A DNA stretch of 64,000 bases from Streptoverticillium olivoreticuli subsp. olivoreticuli (GTDB lineage: Bacteria; Actinomycetota; Actinomycetes; Streptomycetales; Streptomycetaceae): NCBI RefSeq assembly GCF_003391135.1, contig NZ_CP031455.1:8025501-8089500 (forward strand). Direction: 5' to 3'. Shown here piece by piece: positions 25,067 through 33,071 of this stretch (position 1 is the first letter of the stretch; each line of letters starts with the position of its first letter). The notes below the pieces were generated by a model. The model did no database searches. It was not told the DNA's origin and saw only the letters and a list, made by a program, of their open reading frames with translations. The position numbers and the translations under genes were made by a program.

Positions 25067-25914
25067 CAGGCGCCGCGCTCCTTCGCCTTCATGGCCTTGA
25101 TGTCCATGCCGCCGAGCGGACCGTTGCCGGTCTCCGCGTTGTGGGCGTGCGCGAGGTGGTGGAGGGCGAAGGCCGCGTCGAGGCCGCTGTGCAGCCCCTG
25201 GAGGTCCTCGGCCTGGTTGACGGCGCGCTTGGCGAGGGCGAGGCCCATGCGCGGCATCGCGGCGATGCGCAGGGCCAGTTCGTGTGTGGCGAGGGCGAGT
25301 CCGGCGCGCGGCACCACACGGTTGACCATGCCGATCTCGTACGCGCGCCGGGCGCTCATCCGGTCGCCCGTGTAGAGGAACTCCTTGGCGACGCGCGGTG
25401 GCATGACCCACGGATGGGCGAAGTACTCGACGCCGGGGACGCCCATGCGCACGACCGGGTCGGCGAAGAAGGCGTCGTCGCTCGCCACGATCAGGTCGCA
25501 GATCCACGCCAGCATCAACCCGCCCGCCACACAGGCGCCCTGGACGGACGCGATCACGGGCTTGGGCAGCTCGCGCCACCGCCGGCACATGCCGAGATAG
25601 ACCTCGGACTCGCGCGCGAAGCGGCTGTCCGCGCCCGCCTTGCCGCAGTGGTCCCACCACAGGCCCGCCCGGCGCGCGTGCGGGAGATGGGCGTCGCGCT
25701 CCGGGGTGCCGATGTCATGGCCCGCGGAGAAGTGCTCGCCCGCCCCGGCGAGGACGACGACCCCGATCCCGTCGTCCCCCGCGGCTCGCTGGAAGGCGTC
25801 GTCGAGGGCGTAAGTCATCGCGGAATTCTGCGCGTTGCGGTACCTCGGCCGGTTCATCGTGACCGTCGCGACCGGGCCCTTCCGCTCGTAACGCACTGTC
25901 GGGTCAGTGGACAT
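25066..25914 (-). CDS. Enoyl-CoA hydratase family protein (steroid cluster)
   Basis: A 282-residue crotonase: VATVTMNRPRYRNAQNSAMTYALDDAFQRA, oxyanion segment GAGEHFSAGHDIGTPERDAH, helix KPVIASVQGACVAGGLMLAWICDLIVASDDAFFADPVVRMGVPGVEYFAHPW, and a C-terminal CoA-binding helix. The ATG at 25914 is preferred because GGAAGG lies at a proper distance; with the ATG two codons earlier it would touch the start. It is the first gene of the leftward operon and its promoter region holds a KstR2-like palindrome, so induction by a steroid-derived CoA ester is expected. Confidence 0.86.
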   Translation of the reverse strand: MSTDPTVRYERKGPVATVTMNRPRYRNAQNSAMTYALDDAFQRAAGDDGIGVVVLAGAGEHFSAGHDIGTPERDAHLPHARRAGLWWDHCGKAGADSRFARESEVYLGMCRRWRELPKPVIASVQGACVAGGLMLAWICDLIVASDDAFFADPVVRMGVPGVEYFAHPWVMPPRVAKEFLYTGDRMSARRAYEIGMVNRVVPRAGLALATHELALRIAAMPRMGLALAKRAVNQAEDLQGLHSGLDAAFALHHLAHAHNAETGNGPLGGMDIKAMKAKERGA

Positions 25915-25925
25915 GCCCATCCTTC

Positions 25926-25945
25926 CCTAACAAGTGTTTGGTAGG
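25926..25945. promoter_or_regulatory. KstR2-like operator in divergent promoter (site 1)
   Basis: CCTAACAAGTGTTTGGTAGG, an imperfect palindrome (7 of 10 positions paired). Its core AACAAGTGTTTGGT fits the published KstR2 consensus AnCAAGnnCTTGnT with one difference. It lies between the leftward enoyl-CoA hydratase and the rightward IpdF-like gene. The reverse complement of the site at 33851-33870 matches it at 16 of 20 positions. Confidence 0.75.
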
Positions 25946-25958
25946 TTAACGTACGGCC

Positions 25959-26789
25959 ATGAGCAGCGTCGAGGAGTCCCGCACGGAGTCCCGCACCGCC
26001 TCCCGGCCCGTACCACCGCCGTATCCCCCCGGCCACGAACTGCTGACGGGCCGCACCGCCGTCATCACCGCCGCCGCCGGCACCGGCATTGGCGGGGCCA
26101 CCGCGCGACGGTTCCTCGAAGAGGGCGCCCGCGTCGTCATCGGCGACGCCCACGCCCGCCGGCTCCGGGCGACCGTCGCGGCGCTCTGCGACGGCTTCGG
26201 CGCCCGGCAGGTCGCCGGACTGCCCTGCGACGTCACCGACGAGACCCAGGTCGCCGCCCTCTTCGACCTCGCGGAGGAGCGGCACGGCACGCTCGACATC
26301 GTCGTCAACAACGCCGGTCTCGGCGGCACCGCCGATCTGGTGGAGATGACCGACGAACAGTGGGACCGGGTCATCGACACCTCACTGAACGGCACCTTCC
26401 GCTGCACCCGCGCCGCCCTCCGCCGCATGCGCGCCGCGGGCACCGGCGGCGTCGTCGTCAACAACGCCTCCGTCGTCGGCTGGCGCGCCCAGCGCGGCCA
26501 GGCCCACTACGCCGCCGCCAAGGCGGGCGTCATGGCCCTCACCCGCTGCGCCGCCGTCGAGGCCGCGGCCCACGGCATCCGCGTCAACGCGGTCGCGCCG
26601 AGCCTCGCCATGCACCCCCACCTCGCCAGGGTCACCACCCCCGAGCTGCTCGCCGAGCTGACCGCGCGCGAGCCCTTCGGGCGCCCCGCCGAGCCCTGGG
26701 AGGTCGCCAACGTCATCGTCTTCCTCGCCAGCGGCTACTCCTCGTACATGACAGGGGAGACGGTCTCGGTCAGCAGCCAGCGCGCGTGA
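25959..26789 (+). CDS. Short-chain dehydrogenase, IpdF-like
   Basis: A 276-residue SDR. Cofactor loop GRTAVITAAAGTGIGGATARRF (a variant Gly-rich motif) near residue 31, acidic residue in VIGDAHARR suggesting NAD preference, NNAG, catalytic Ser in VVVNNASVVGW, YxxxK in AHYAAAKAGV, and closing YSSYMTGETVSVSSQRA. It is first in an apparent operon with the KstR2-like regulator and the FadA6-like thiolase, the same association as mycobacterial ipdF, which oxidises a hydroxyl on a C/D-ring CoA intermediate. Assignment rests on family plus context. Confidence 0.8.
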   Translation: MSSVEESRTESRTASRPVPPPYPPGHELLTGRTAVITAAAGTGIGGATARRFLEEGARVVIGDAHARRLRATVAALCDGFGARQVAGLPCDVTDETQVAALFDLAEERHGTLDIVVNNAGLGGTADLVEMTDEQWDRVIDTSLNGTFRCTRAALRRMRAAGTGGVVVNNASVVGWRAQRGQAHYAAAKAGVMALTRCAAVEAAAHGIRVNAVAPSLAMHPHLARVTTPELLAELTAREPFGRPAEPWEVANVIVFLASGYSSYMTGETVSVSSQRA

Positions 26790-26803
26790 CCGAGAATGAC
26801 CCC

Positions 26804-27418
26804 GTGCCCAACAGCAAGCAGACCACCGAGAACCCCGCCGCCCCCGAGCGTCGCCGCGAACTCCTCGCCACCGCTGCCGAGGTGTTCGCCGCCCACGGCT
26901 ACAACGCCACCACCGTCCGCAGGATCGCCGACGAGGCGGGGCTGCTCGCGGGCAGCCTCTACTACCACTTCGACTCCAAGGAGTCGATGCTGGACGAGAT
27001 CCTCTCCACCTTCCTGGACGAGCTGTGGGCGGGCTACGACACCGTGCTCGCCTCCGGCCTCGGCCCCCGCGAGACGCTGGAGGCCCTGGTCACCGAGTCC
27101 TTCCGCGAGATCGACCGGCACCGCCCCGCCGTCGCCATCTACCAGAGGGAATCCCGCCACCTCGTCGGCCGCCCCCGCTTCGCCTATCTCGCCGACTCGC
27201 AGCGCAGATTCGAGAAGGCGTGGCTCGGCACCCTGCGACGCGGCGTCGCCGAGCGGGTGTTCCGCGCCGACCTCGACACCCGGCTCACCTACCGCTTCGT
27301 GCGCGACACCGTGTGGGTCGCCGCGTCCTGGTACCGGCCGGGCGGAGCGCACACGCCCGAGGAGATCGCCCGCCAGTACCTGTCGATGGTCCTGGACGGC
27401 ATCGCCGTCCGGGACTGA
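26804..27418 (+). CDS. kstR2: TetR-family repressor KstR2
   Basis: A 204-residue TetR regulator. The HTH (ERRRELLATAAEVFAAHGYNATTVRRIADEAGLLAGSLYYHFDSKESML, residues 14-61) is followed by a ligand domain with AVAIYQRESRHLVGRPRFAYL, RRGVAERVFRADLDTRLTYRFVRDTVWVAASWYRPGG and QYLSMVLDGI. From memory these stretches line up closely with Mycobacterium tuberculosis KstR2, which represses steroid C/D-ring genes and is released by HIP-CoA. Two matching operators flank the cluster. The GTG start 14 bp after the preceding stop has only a weak Shine-Dalgarno, suggesting coupling to the upstream gene. Confidence 0.85.
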   Translation: MPNSKQTTENPAAPERRRELLATAAEVFAAHGYNATTVRRIADEAGLLAGSLYYHFDSKESMLDEILSTFLDELWAGYDTVLASGLGPRETLEALVTESFREIDRHRPAVAIYQRESRHLVGRPRFAYLADSQRRFEKAWLGTLRRGVAERVFRADLDTRLTYRFVRDTVWVAASWYRPGGAHTPEEIARQYLSMVLDGIAVRD

Positions 27419-27442
27419 CGGACCTTTGGAGGAGCAGCAGCC

Positions 27443-28600
27443 ATGGCCGAGGCCTATGTCGTCGAAGCGGTACGCACCCCCGTCGGCCGGCGGGGCGGCG
27501 GGCTCTCCGCCGCCCACCCCGCCGACCTCGGCGCCCATGTGCTGCGGGCCCTGATGGACCGTACGGGCGTGGACCCGGCCGCCGTCGACGACGTCGTCCT
27601 CGGCTGCCTCGACGCGGTCGGACCGCAGGCCGGCGACATCGCCCGCACGAGCTGGCTGGCCGCGGGCCTCCCCGAGGAGGTGCCGGGCGTCACCGTCGAC
27701 CGGCAGTGCGGCTCAGGGCAGCAGGCCGTCCACTTCGCCGCCCAGGCCGTGCTCTCCGGCACCCAGGACCTCGTCGTCGCGGGCGGCGTGCAGAACATGT
27801 CGCAGATCCCCATCGCCTACGCCGCCCGGCGCGCCGCCGAACCGCTGGGGCTCGCCGTCGGCCCGTACGCCGGTTCCGACGGCTGGCGGGCCCGCTACGG
27901 CGACCGGCCCGTCAGCCAGTTCCACGGCGCCGAGACGATCGCCGAGGAGTGGGGCATCACCCGTGCGGCCATGGAGGAATTCGCGCTGCGCTCGCACCGG
28001 CGGGCCGTGCGGGCCGCCGACGAGGGGCGCTTCGACCGCGAACTCGTCCCCTGGGGACAGGTCACCGCGGACGAGGGCCCCCGCCGCGACACCTCCCTCG
28101 CGAGGATGGCCGCGCTGCCGCCCGTGCTGACCGGGGGGACGCTCACCGCCGCGCTCTCCTCGCAGATCTCGGACGGGGCGGCCGCCGTCCTGATCGCGAG
28201 CGAGCGCGCCGTGCGCGACCACGGCCTGACCCCGCGGGCCCGCGTCCACCACCTCTCCGTACGGGCCGAGGACCCCATCCGGATGCTGTCCGCGCCCATC
28301 CCGGCCACCGACCGCGCGCTGAAGCGGACCGGGCTGACGATCGACGCTATCGACCTCGTGGAGATCAACGAGGCGTTCGCCTCCGTGGTCCTGGCCTGGC
28401 TCCGCGAGACGGGTGCGGACCCGGACCGGGTCAATGTCAACGGGGGCGCGATCGCGCTGGGTCATCCGCTGGGAGCGACCGGGGCGAAGCTGCTGACGAC
28501 GTTGCTGCACGAACTGGAGCGCACCGGCGGCCGGTTCGGCCTGCAGACGATGTGCGAAGGCGGAGGCCAGGCGAATGTGACGATCATCGAACGCCTGTGA
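27443..28600 (+). CDS. fadA6: Acetyl-CoA acyltransferase (thiolase), FadA6-like
   Basis: A 385-residue thiolase. The acylated cysteine lies in VDRQCGSGQQAVHFAAQAV (near residue 90), with the conserved NEAF loop (LVEINEAFASVVLAWL), the His motif NGGAIALGHPLGATGAKLL, and the second Cys in MCEGGGQANVTIIERL. It would cleave beta-ketoacyl-CoA intermediates from ring opening. A GGAGGAG Shine-Dalgarno precedes the ATG, 24 bp after the regulator gene. Length and context match the fadA6 next to kstR2 in mycobacteria. Confidence 0.88.
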   Translation: MAEAYVVEAVRTPVGRRGGGLSAAHPADLGAHVLRALMDRTGVDPAAVDDVVLGCLDAVGPQAGDIARTSWLAAGLPEEVPGVTVDRQCGSGQQAVHFAAQAVLSGTQDLVVAGGVQNMSQIPIAYAARRAAEPLGLAVGPYAGSDGWRARYGDRPVSQFHGAETIAEEWGITRAAMEEFALRSHRRAVRAADEGRFDRELVPWGQVTADEGPRRDTSLARMAALPPVLTGGTLTAALSSQISDGAAAVLIASERAVRDHGLTPRARVHHLSVRAEDPIRMLSAPIPATDRALKRTGLTIDAIDLVEINEAFASVVLAWLRETGADPDRVNVNGGAIALGHPLGATGAKLLTTLLHELERTGGRFGLQTMCEGGGQANVTIIERL

Positions 28601-28627
28601 CCACCGGGGCCCTTTTCCGGGCTTGGT

Positions 28628-28657
28628 ACTGGTGAGCTCGCGTATTCACTTGCTTCC
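28628..28657 (+). repeat. Direct repeat, left copy, flanking an SDR gene
   Basis: A 30-bp sequence whose first 21 bases match the copy at 29561-29590 with one change (ACTGGTGAGCTCGCGTATTCA against ACTGGTGGGCTCGCGTATTCA); the last nine bases are partly conserved. The two lie about 930 bp apart on either side of one gene. Confidence 0.65.
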
Positions 28658-28791
28658 GGGGGGGACCGGGCGCAACGTGAGGTCCGATACCCGCCGGACT
28701 CCGCTGCCGTCGTACCGCAGTCTGACGGAGGTGGTCGTGCTCCGGGCCCAGCCGACCTCACTGGTACCACCTCTCCCCGAAAGGTCTCTCC

Positions 28792-29550
28792 ATGTCTTCC
28801 CGTCTGGACTCCAAGGTCTTCGTCGTCACCGGCGGCTCCTCCGGCATCGGCCTCGCCGTCGCGCGGCGACTCGCGTCGGAAGGCGCCGCCGTCGTCATCG
28901 GCGCCCGTCGCAAGGACATCGGTGAAGGGGCTGCCGAGAGCATCCGGGCCACGGGTGGCCGGGCGCTCTTCGTTCCCGCCGATGTCTCCGTCGAGGCCGA
29001 CGCCGCCGCGCTGGTCACGGCGGCGCTCTCCGAATTCGGCCGCCTGGACGGGGCGTTCAACAACGCCGGCTCCGTCAATGCCTCCGGCCCGGTGTCCAGT
29101 ATCGACGGCGCCGCCTGGAACGCCGAGATCGCACAGAACGTCACCAGCGTCTTCAACTGCCTCAAGCACCAGATACCGGAGGTGCTCAAGACCCGCGGGG
29201 CGATCGTCAACAATGCCTCCAACATGGGGGTCGTCGCGCTGCCCGGCATCGCCCCGTACGTCGCCGCCAAGCACGCGGTCGTGGGCCTGACCCGGGCCAC
29301 CGCGCTCGAAGTGGCCGAACAGGGCGTGCGTGTCAACGCCATCACCACCGGCGGCGTCGACACGCCGCTGGCCCGCACCTCGATGCTGACCAGCGACGAG
29401 GCCGTCGCGCAGATCTCGGCAATGCACCCGGTGAACCGCATCGCCCGGCCCGAGGAGATCGCCCCGTTCGTGGCGTTCCTGCTGAGCGACGACGCCTCGT
29501 TCATCACCGGCGCAGCCCTCGCGATCGACGGTGGATTCACAACCCGCTGA
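28792..29550 (+). CDS. SDR family oxidoreductase
   Basis: A 252-residue classical SDR: cofactor motif KVFVVTGGSSGIGLAVARRL at residue 8, basic GARRKD after the second strand suggesting NADP(H) preference, FNNAGS, catalytic Ser in IVNNASNMG, YxxxK in PYVAAKHAV, and closing FITGAALAIDGGFTTR. The substrate is unknown. AAAGG lies eight bases before the ATG. The gene separates the two halves of the steroid cluster, is flanked by a 30-bp direct repeat, and may be a later insertion unrelated to steroid breakdown. Confidence 0.88.
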   Translation: MSSRLDSKVFVVTGGSSGIGLAVARRLASEGAAVVIGARRKDIGEGAAESIRATGGRALFVPADVSVEADAAALVTAALSEFGRLDGAFNNAGSVNASGPVSSIDGAAWNAEIAQNVTSVFNCLKHQIPEVLKTRGAIVNNASNMGVVALPGIAPYVAAKHAVVGLTRATALEVAEQGVRVNAITTGGVDTPLARTSMLTSDEAVAQISAMHPVNRIARPEEIAPFVAFLLSDDASFITGAALAIDGGFTTR

Positions 29551-29560
29551 CCGCCGGTCC

Positions 29561-29590
29561 ACTGGTGGGCTCGCGTATTCAACTGTTGCC
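29561..29590 (+). repeat. Direct repeat, right copy
   Basis: This copy starts 11 bp after the stop of the SDR gene and matches the left copy at 28628-28657, including an unbroken 13-bp stretch (GCTCGCGTATTCA). Possible meanings are recombination scars, a duplicated regulatory site, or a remnant attachment core. Confidence 0.65.
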
Positions 29591-29669
29591 AGGTCCCTGT
29601 GGAGCCCAGCCTGCTGGTGACCTTCCGTGATCCCCTGCGGCGTATCGGCTCCATGTTCCGCCGACCCCG

Positions 29670-30269
29670 TCAGCCGATGGGCCAGCAGTTGACGGCGTCA
29701 TAGACCGTCTCGCCGCACTGGAACCTCATGCCGTACTCGCAATCGGGCATTCCGTGCGCCGCAGCCGAGTCCCACACGCCACCGCAGCAGCCCCAGCAAC
29801 CGGTGGTCGGGCTGCAGCACGTGTCGCCGTCCACACACGGCCCGGGCGGAGGCGGACACCCGGCCGCCACGGAGCGTACGGAGCGGTGAGCACCCTGCCG
29901 AGGCATCCACCGCCCGGCCGCAGGCCGTCCCGTCCGCTCCTGCGGCGCGGGCTGCCCGGACCCCCGCAGCTCCAGGACGGCCCGCAGCAGGCCCCCCAAA
30001 GCAGCGGCCTCCGGCGTACCGGGATCCTTGAGCTGCAGCCGGACCAGGTGGTGCACATGGTCGTCGCACGGGACCTGGCCGATTGTTTCGACGCGTTCGA
30101 TGAGCGTGACCGGAATCGCGGTCCAGTTCCTGCAGGCCGTACCAGGGGCGAACCGGATGACATCCGGCTCGTCAGCGGCCTTGACCATGCCGATCAGGGG
30201 TGCGGTGGGAGTGAGGGAGTCGGATGCGAGCGCCCGATGGAATTCTTCCCCGGTGAATGACCTGCCCAT
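29670..30269 (-). CDS. Cys-rich protein of unknown function
   Basis: A 199-residue protein not recognised as a known family. The N-terminal part (about residues 1-105) looks folded: RSFTGEEFHRALASDSL, PLIGMVKAADEPDVIRFAPG, AIPVTLIERVETIG and HVHHLVRLQL. A basic Pro/Gly linker follows, and the last 60 residues hold ten cysteines (for example CVDGDTCCSPTTGCWGCCGG, then DCEYGMRFQC and NCWPIG). No signal peptide is visible. The Cys-dense tail could bind metal or form disulfides. AGGA precedes the ATG at a fair distance. It lies between the two halves of the steroid cluster, next to the repeat-flanked SDR. Confidence 0.6.
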   Translation of the reverse strand: MGRSFTGEEFHRALASDSLTPTAPLIGMVKAADEPDVIRFAPGTACRNWTAIPVTLIERVETIGQVPCDDHVHHLVRLQLKDPGTPEAAALGGLLRAVLELRGSGQPAPQERTGRPAAGRWMPRQGAHRSVRSVAAGCPPPPGPCVDGDTCCSPTTGCWGCCGGVWDSAAAHGMPDCEYGMRFQCGETVYDAVNCWPIG

Positions 30270-30356
30270 GACGTAATCCTGTCGCTATGGACGGTGACGC
30301 CCTGATTCATTCCCCTTGCGCATCTTGATCACCCCTGGCACGCTTCTGCGGCTCGG

Positions 30357-30412
30357 GGAACCTGCCTCGCCCCTTCCCGAAACCGGGGCGTGCGCCGGAC
30401 CCCCGGCGCTCA
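30357..30412. repeat. Degenerate fragment of the intergenic palindrome family
   Basis: A CGCCCCTTCCCGAAACCGGGGC segment in two pieces, then GCGCCGGACCCCCGG. It resembles the left part of the full copies but lacks the outer arms. It lies just beyond the stop of the IpdC-like gene and may act as terminator. Confidence 0.35.
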
Positions 30413-31459
30413 CCGCAGCGCCGCCAACGCCAAAAGCGTCTCCGACGCCTCCCGCATCACCCGGTCCACCAGCTCCGCGCACGACGGCAGGTCGTCGATG
30501 ACCCCGGCGACCTGCCCCGACGTCATCACCCCCAGATCCGTACGCCCGTCCACCATCGCGGCCTTCAGCAGCATCGGGGTGTTCGCCGCCAACAAGACCT
30601 GACTCCATGTCAGTTCCCTGCCGTGCCGCATGGCCAGCCCCTCGCGCAGCATCCGCAGCGGGCCCAGGCCCGACACCTCCCGGAACGCGGACGCGTGCCG
30701 CAGGGCCCGGACGAGCGCGGCGGCGCGCCCCGAGCGTTCGAGCGCCGTGACGAAGGGTGTGCGCAGCATCCGGTGGGGGAGCCCGTCGACCTTCGTGGTC
30801 ACCGTGACGTCCGCGACGGAGGCCGCGAGGTACGCGGCCTTCACCGCCGCCGGGACCGTGCTGTCGGAGGTGAGCAGGAAGCGCGTGCCCATGGCGACCC
30901 CCGCCGCCCCGAAGGCCAGCGCCGCCGCCAGCCCCCGCCCGTCGTGGAAGCCGCCGGCTGCCACCACCGGGATGCCGACCGCGTCCACGACCTGGGGCAG
31001 CAGCACCGTCGTCGCCACCTGGCCGGTATGGCCGCCGCCCTCGCCGCCCTGCACGACGACCGCGTCCGCGCCCCACGCCGCGACCTTCTCGGCGTGCCGC
31101 CGCGCGCCCACCGACGGGATGACGACGACACCGGCGTCCTTGAGGCGGGCGATCAGCTCCCGCGAGGGCGCGAGGGCGAAGGAGGCGACCCGCACCCCCT
31201 CCTCGATGACCACGGACACCCGCTCGGCCGCGTCCCCGGCGTCCGCGCGGAGATTGACCCCGAAGGGGCGGTCCGTGCGCGAGCGCACCTCCCGGACCGC
31301 GCCCCTGAGCTGATCGAGCGTCATGGTCGCGGAGGCGAGGATGCCCAGCGCCCCCGCGTTTGCGGACGCCGACACCAGCCGGGGGCCCGCCACCCAGCCC
31401 ATCCCGGTCTGGACGAGCGGGTGCCGCACGCCCGTCAGCTCGGTGAGCGCCGTCCTCAC
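30410..31459 (-). CDS. ipdC: Nitronate monooxygenase-family flavoprotein, IpdC-like
   Basis: A 349-residue TIM-barrel flavoprotein of the NMO/2-nitropropane dioxygenase family. Motifs are VRHPLVQTGMGWVAGPRLVSASANAGALGIL, a central WGADAVVVQGGEGGGHTG (FMN phosphate/active-site His region), VDAVGIPVVAAGGFHDGRGLAAALAFGAAGVAMGTRFL, and GQVAGVIDDLPSCAELVDRVM. In the mycobacterial KstR2 regulon the homologue IpdC acts as a reductase/dehydrogenase on a C/D-ring CoA ester. The GTG overlaps the IpdB stop (GTGA), placing it in the ipdC-ipdB-ipdA-echA20 type operon. Confidence 0.85.
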   Translation of the reverse strand: MRTALTELTGVRHPLVQTGMGWVAGPRLVSASANAGALGILASATMTLDQLRGAVREVRSRTDRPFGVNLRADAGDAAERVSVVIEEGVRVASFALAPSRELIARLKDAGVVVIPSVGARRHAEKVAAWGADAVVVQGGEGGGHTGQVATTVLLPQVVDAVGIPVVAAGGFHDGRGLAAALAFGAAGVAMGTRFLLTSDSTVPAAVKAAYLAASVADVTVTTKVDGLPHRMLRTPFVTALERSGRAAALVRALRHASAFREVSGLGPLRMLREGLAMRHGRELTWSQVLLAANTPMLLKAAMVDGRTDLGVMTSGQVAGVIDDLPSCAELVDRVMREASETLLALAALR

Positions 31460-32208
31460 GTCCGCACCTCCTCCCCTCGCAGGGCACGCGGGTCGAGGAC
31501 GTCACGGATCAGGCGCAGCTCCTCGGCCGTGGGGGCGCGGGTGCGGGGCGCGTGGTCCGGGACGTCCAGCCGGAAGCCCGTCGCCGCCCGCAGCTCCTCG
31601 GCGGTGACGCCGGGGTGCAGGGAGCGCACCCGCATCGTGCGGTCCGGCGTCTCGAAGTCGAGCACGGCCAGGTCGGTGACGACGCGGGGGATGCGGTGGA
31701 AGCGCGTGGCGGACGGGCCGGCGGCGGCCGCCCGGTCGTAGCCGACGCCGCAGACCATGTCGACCTTCTCGACCAGCACCCGGGGGGAGTGCCGCGGGAT
31801 CCAGTAACTGGTCGGATGGTTCAGGGTGTTGGCGGGCGCCCCGCGCACGCCGAGGAGCTGCCGGGCGGGCCGCCGCCAGTCGCCGACGCACGAGATGTTC
31901 TGGTTGCCGTGCCGGTCGAGCTGGCTCGCGCCCATCATTACATGCCGTCTGCCGCCCGTGACCAGCGCGAGGTGGCGGCGGAACGGCAGCCACCCCTCGA
32001 CGGCCGTGGCGGGCTCGCCCAGCGCCGGCACGTCGGCGATCAGCATCGCCTCGCCGTCCGTCAGCAGCAGATCCGGCGAGAACGTCAGCCGTGCCAGCCG
32101 CGCGCCGATCGTCGGCACCACCCCCATCGGGCTCGCCAGGATCTCACCGTCGCCGCGCCACGCCTCCGCGCACGCCACGACGCACACCTCGGCCCTGGTC
32201 GCCGTCAT
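31456..32208 (-). CDS. ipdB: CoA-transferase family beta subunit, IpdB-like
   Basis: A 250-residue class I CoA-transferase beta-type subunit: RAEVCVVACAEAWRGDGEILASPMGVVPTIGARLARL, LLLTDGEAMLIADVP, GWLPFRRHLALVTGGRRHVMMGASQLDRHGNQNIS, and the ring-opening-hydrolase-like tail HRIPRVVTDLAVLDFETPDRTMRVRSLHPGVTAEEL. IpdAB are transferase-fold enzymes that hydrolyse steroid ring C of COCHEA-CoA rather than moving CoA. The ATG overlaps the IpdA stop (ATGA). Confidence 0.87.
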   Translation of the reverse strand: MTATRAEVCVVACAEAWRGDGEILASPMGVVPTIGARLARLTFSPDLLLTDGEAMLIADVPALGEPATAVEGWLPFRRHLALVTGGRRHVMMGASQLDRHGNQNISCVGDWRRPARQLLGVRGAPANTLNHPTSYWIPRHSPRVLVEKVDMVCGVGYDRAAAAGPSATRFHRIPRVVTDLAVLDFETPDRTMRVRSLHPGVTAEELRAATGFRLDVPDHAPRTRAPTAEELRLIRDVLDPRALRGEEVRT

Positions 32209-33071
32209 GCCGCCGCCCCCTTGAAGGCGGCGACGGCCGCGCGGTAGGCGGCCTCGTCCCCGGACAGGAAGCGGCCCGTGAACTCCCGCCACGCCACCGG
32301 GTCGGCGGCCGCCTCGGCGTACACGGCCTGGAAGGCCTCGTCCCGGTCGTAGTCGGGCACGCAGGACGTGAAGTGCGCGCCGCCCGGCGCCTCGACGACG
32401 CCGTTGACGCACGTCCGCTGCACCAATAGGGTCTGCGGCCCGCCGGCGGCGGCGAACTCCGCGCTGTCGACGACGCGTTCGCAGGATACGTATGCCTCCC
32501 GCGCCGCCTCGCAGAAGAGGTCGTCGAAGTACGGGTCGGGCCCCAGGTACTGGGCGTTGCCCCGCGCGTCGGCCCGGTTGAGGTGCACCAGCGCGGCATC
32601 CAGCGTCAGCGCGGGCACCGCGACGAACTCCTCGCCGTCCTCGTACGGCGAAGTCACCGTCCGCAGCCCCGGGTTGACCACCATCACGTCCGAGCCCAGG
32701 CCCGCCCGCACGGGCAGGAACGGCAGCCGGTGCGCGGCCGCCGTCAGCCCCCACATGAACATCGCCTCGTCCAGTTCCGTCAGCTCGAACGCCCCTCGCT
32801 GCCGGGCGGCCCGGAAATGCGGTTCGAGGGGGATGGAGTCCAGCGTGGCGAAGGGCGCGACGAGCCTGCGGATCCGCCCTGCCGCCGCGAGCAGGCCCAC
32901 GTCCGGGCCGCCGCAGGACACGACGGTGAGGCCGTGGACGTCCGACCGCAACAGGGCCCGTACGAGGGCCATCGGCTTGCGCCGCGAGCCCCAGCCGCCG
33001 ATGCCGAGCGTCATCCCGCTCTCCAGCCGGGAGGCGGCCTCGTCCGCGGTCATCCTCTTGTCGGAGGTCAC
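32205..33071 (-). CDS. ipdA: CoA-transferase family alpha subunit, IpdA-like
   Basis: A 288-residue alpha-type subunit: KRMTADEAASRLESGMTLGIGGWGSRRKPMALVRALLRSDVHGLTVVSCGGPDVGLLAA, then FELTELDEAMFMWGLTAAAHRLPFLPVRAGLGSDVM and TLDAALVHLNRADARGNAQYLGPDPYFDDLF. Glu residues in FELTELDE (near residue 100) are in the region where IpdA carries its catalytic glutamate; the exact residue is not assigned here. The GTG overlaps the stop of the upstream hydratase (GTGA); a second in-frame ATG lies six codons in. It functions as a heterocomplex with IpdB. Confidence 0.87.
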   Translation of the reverse strand: MTSDKRMTADEAASRLESGMTLGIGGWGSRRKPMALVRALLRSDVHGLTVVSCGGPDVGLLAAAGRIRRLVAPFATLDSIPLEPHFRAARQRGAFELTELDEAMFMWGLTAAAHRLPFLPVRAGLGSDVMVVNPGLRTVTSPYEDGEEFVAVPALTLDAALVHLNRADARGNAQYLGPDPYFDDLFCEAAREAYVSCERVVDSAEFAAAGGPQTLLVQRTCVNGVVEAPGGAHFTSCVPDYDRDEAFQAVYAEAAADPVAWREFTGRFLSGDEAAYRAAVAAFKGAAA

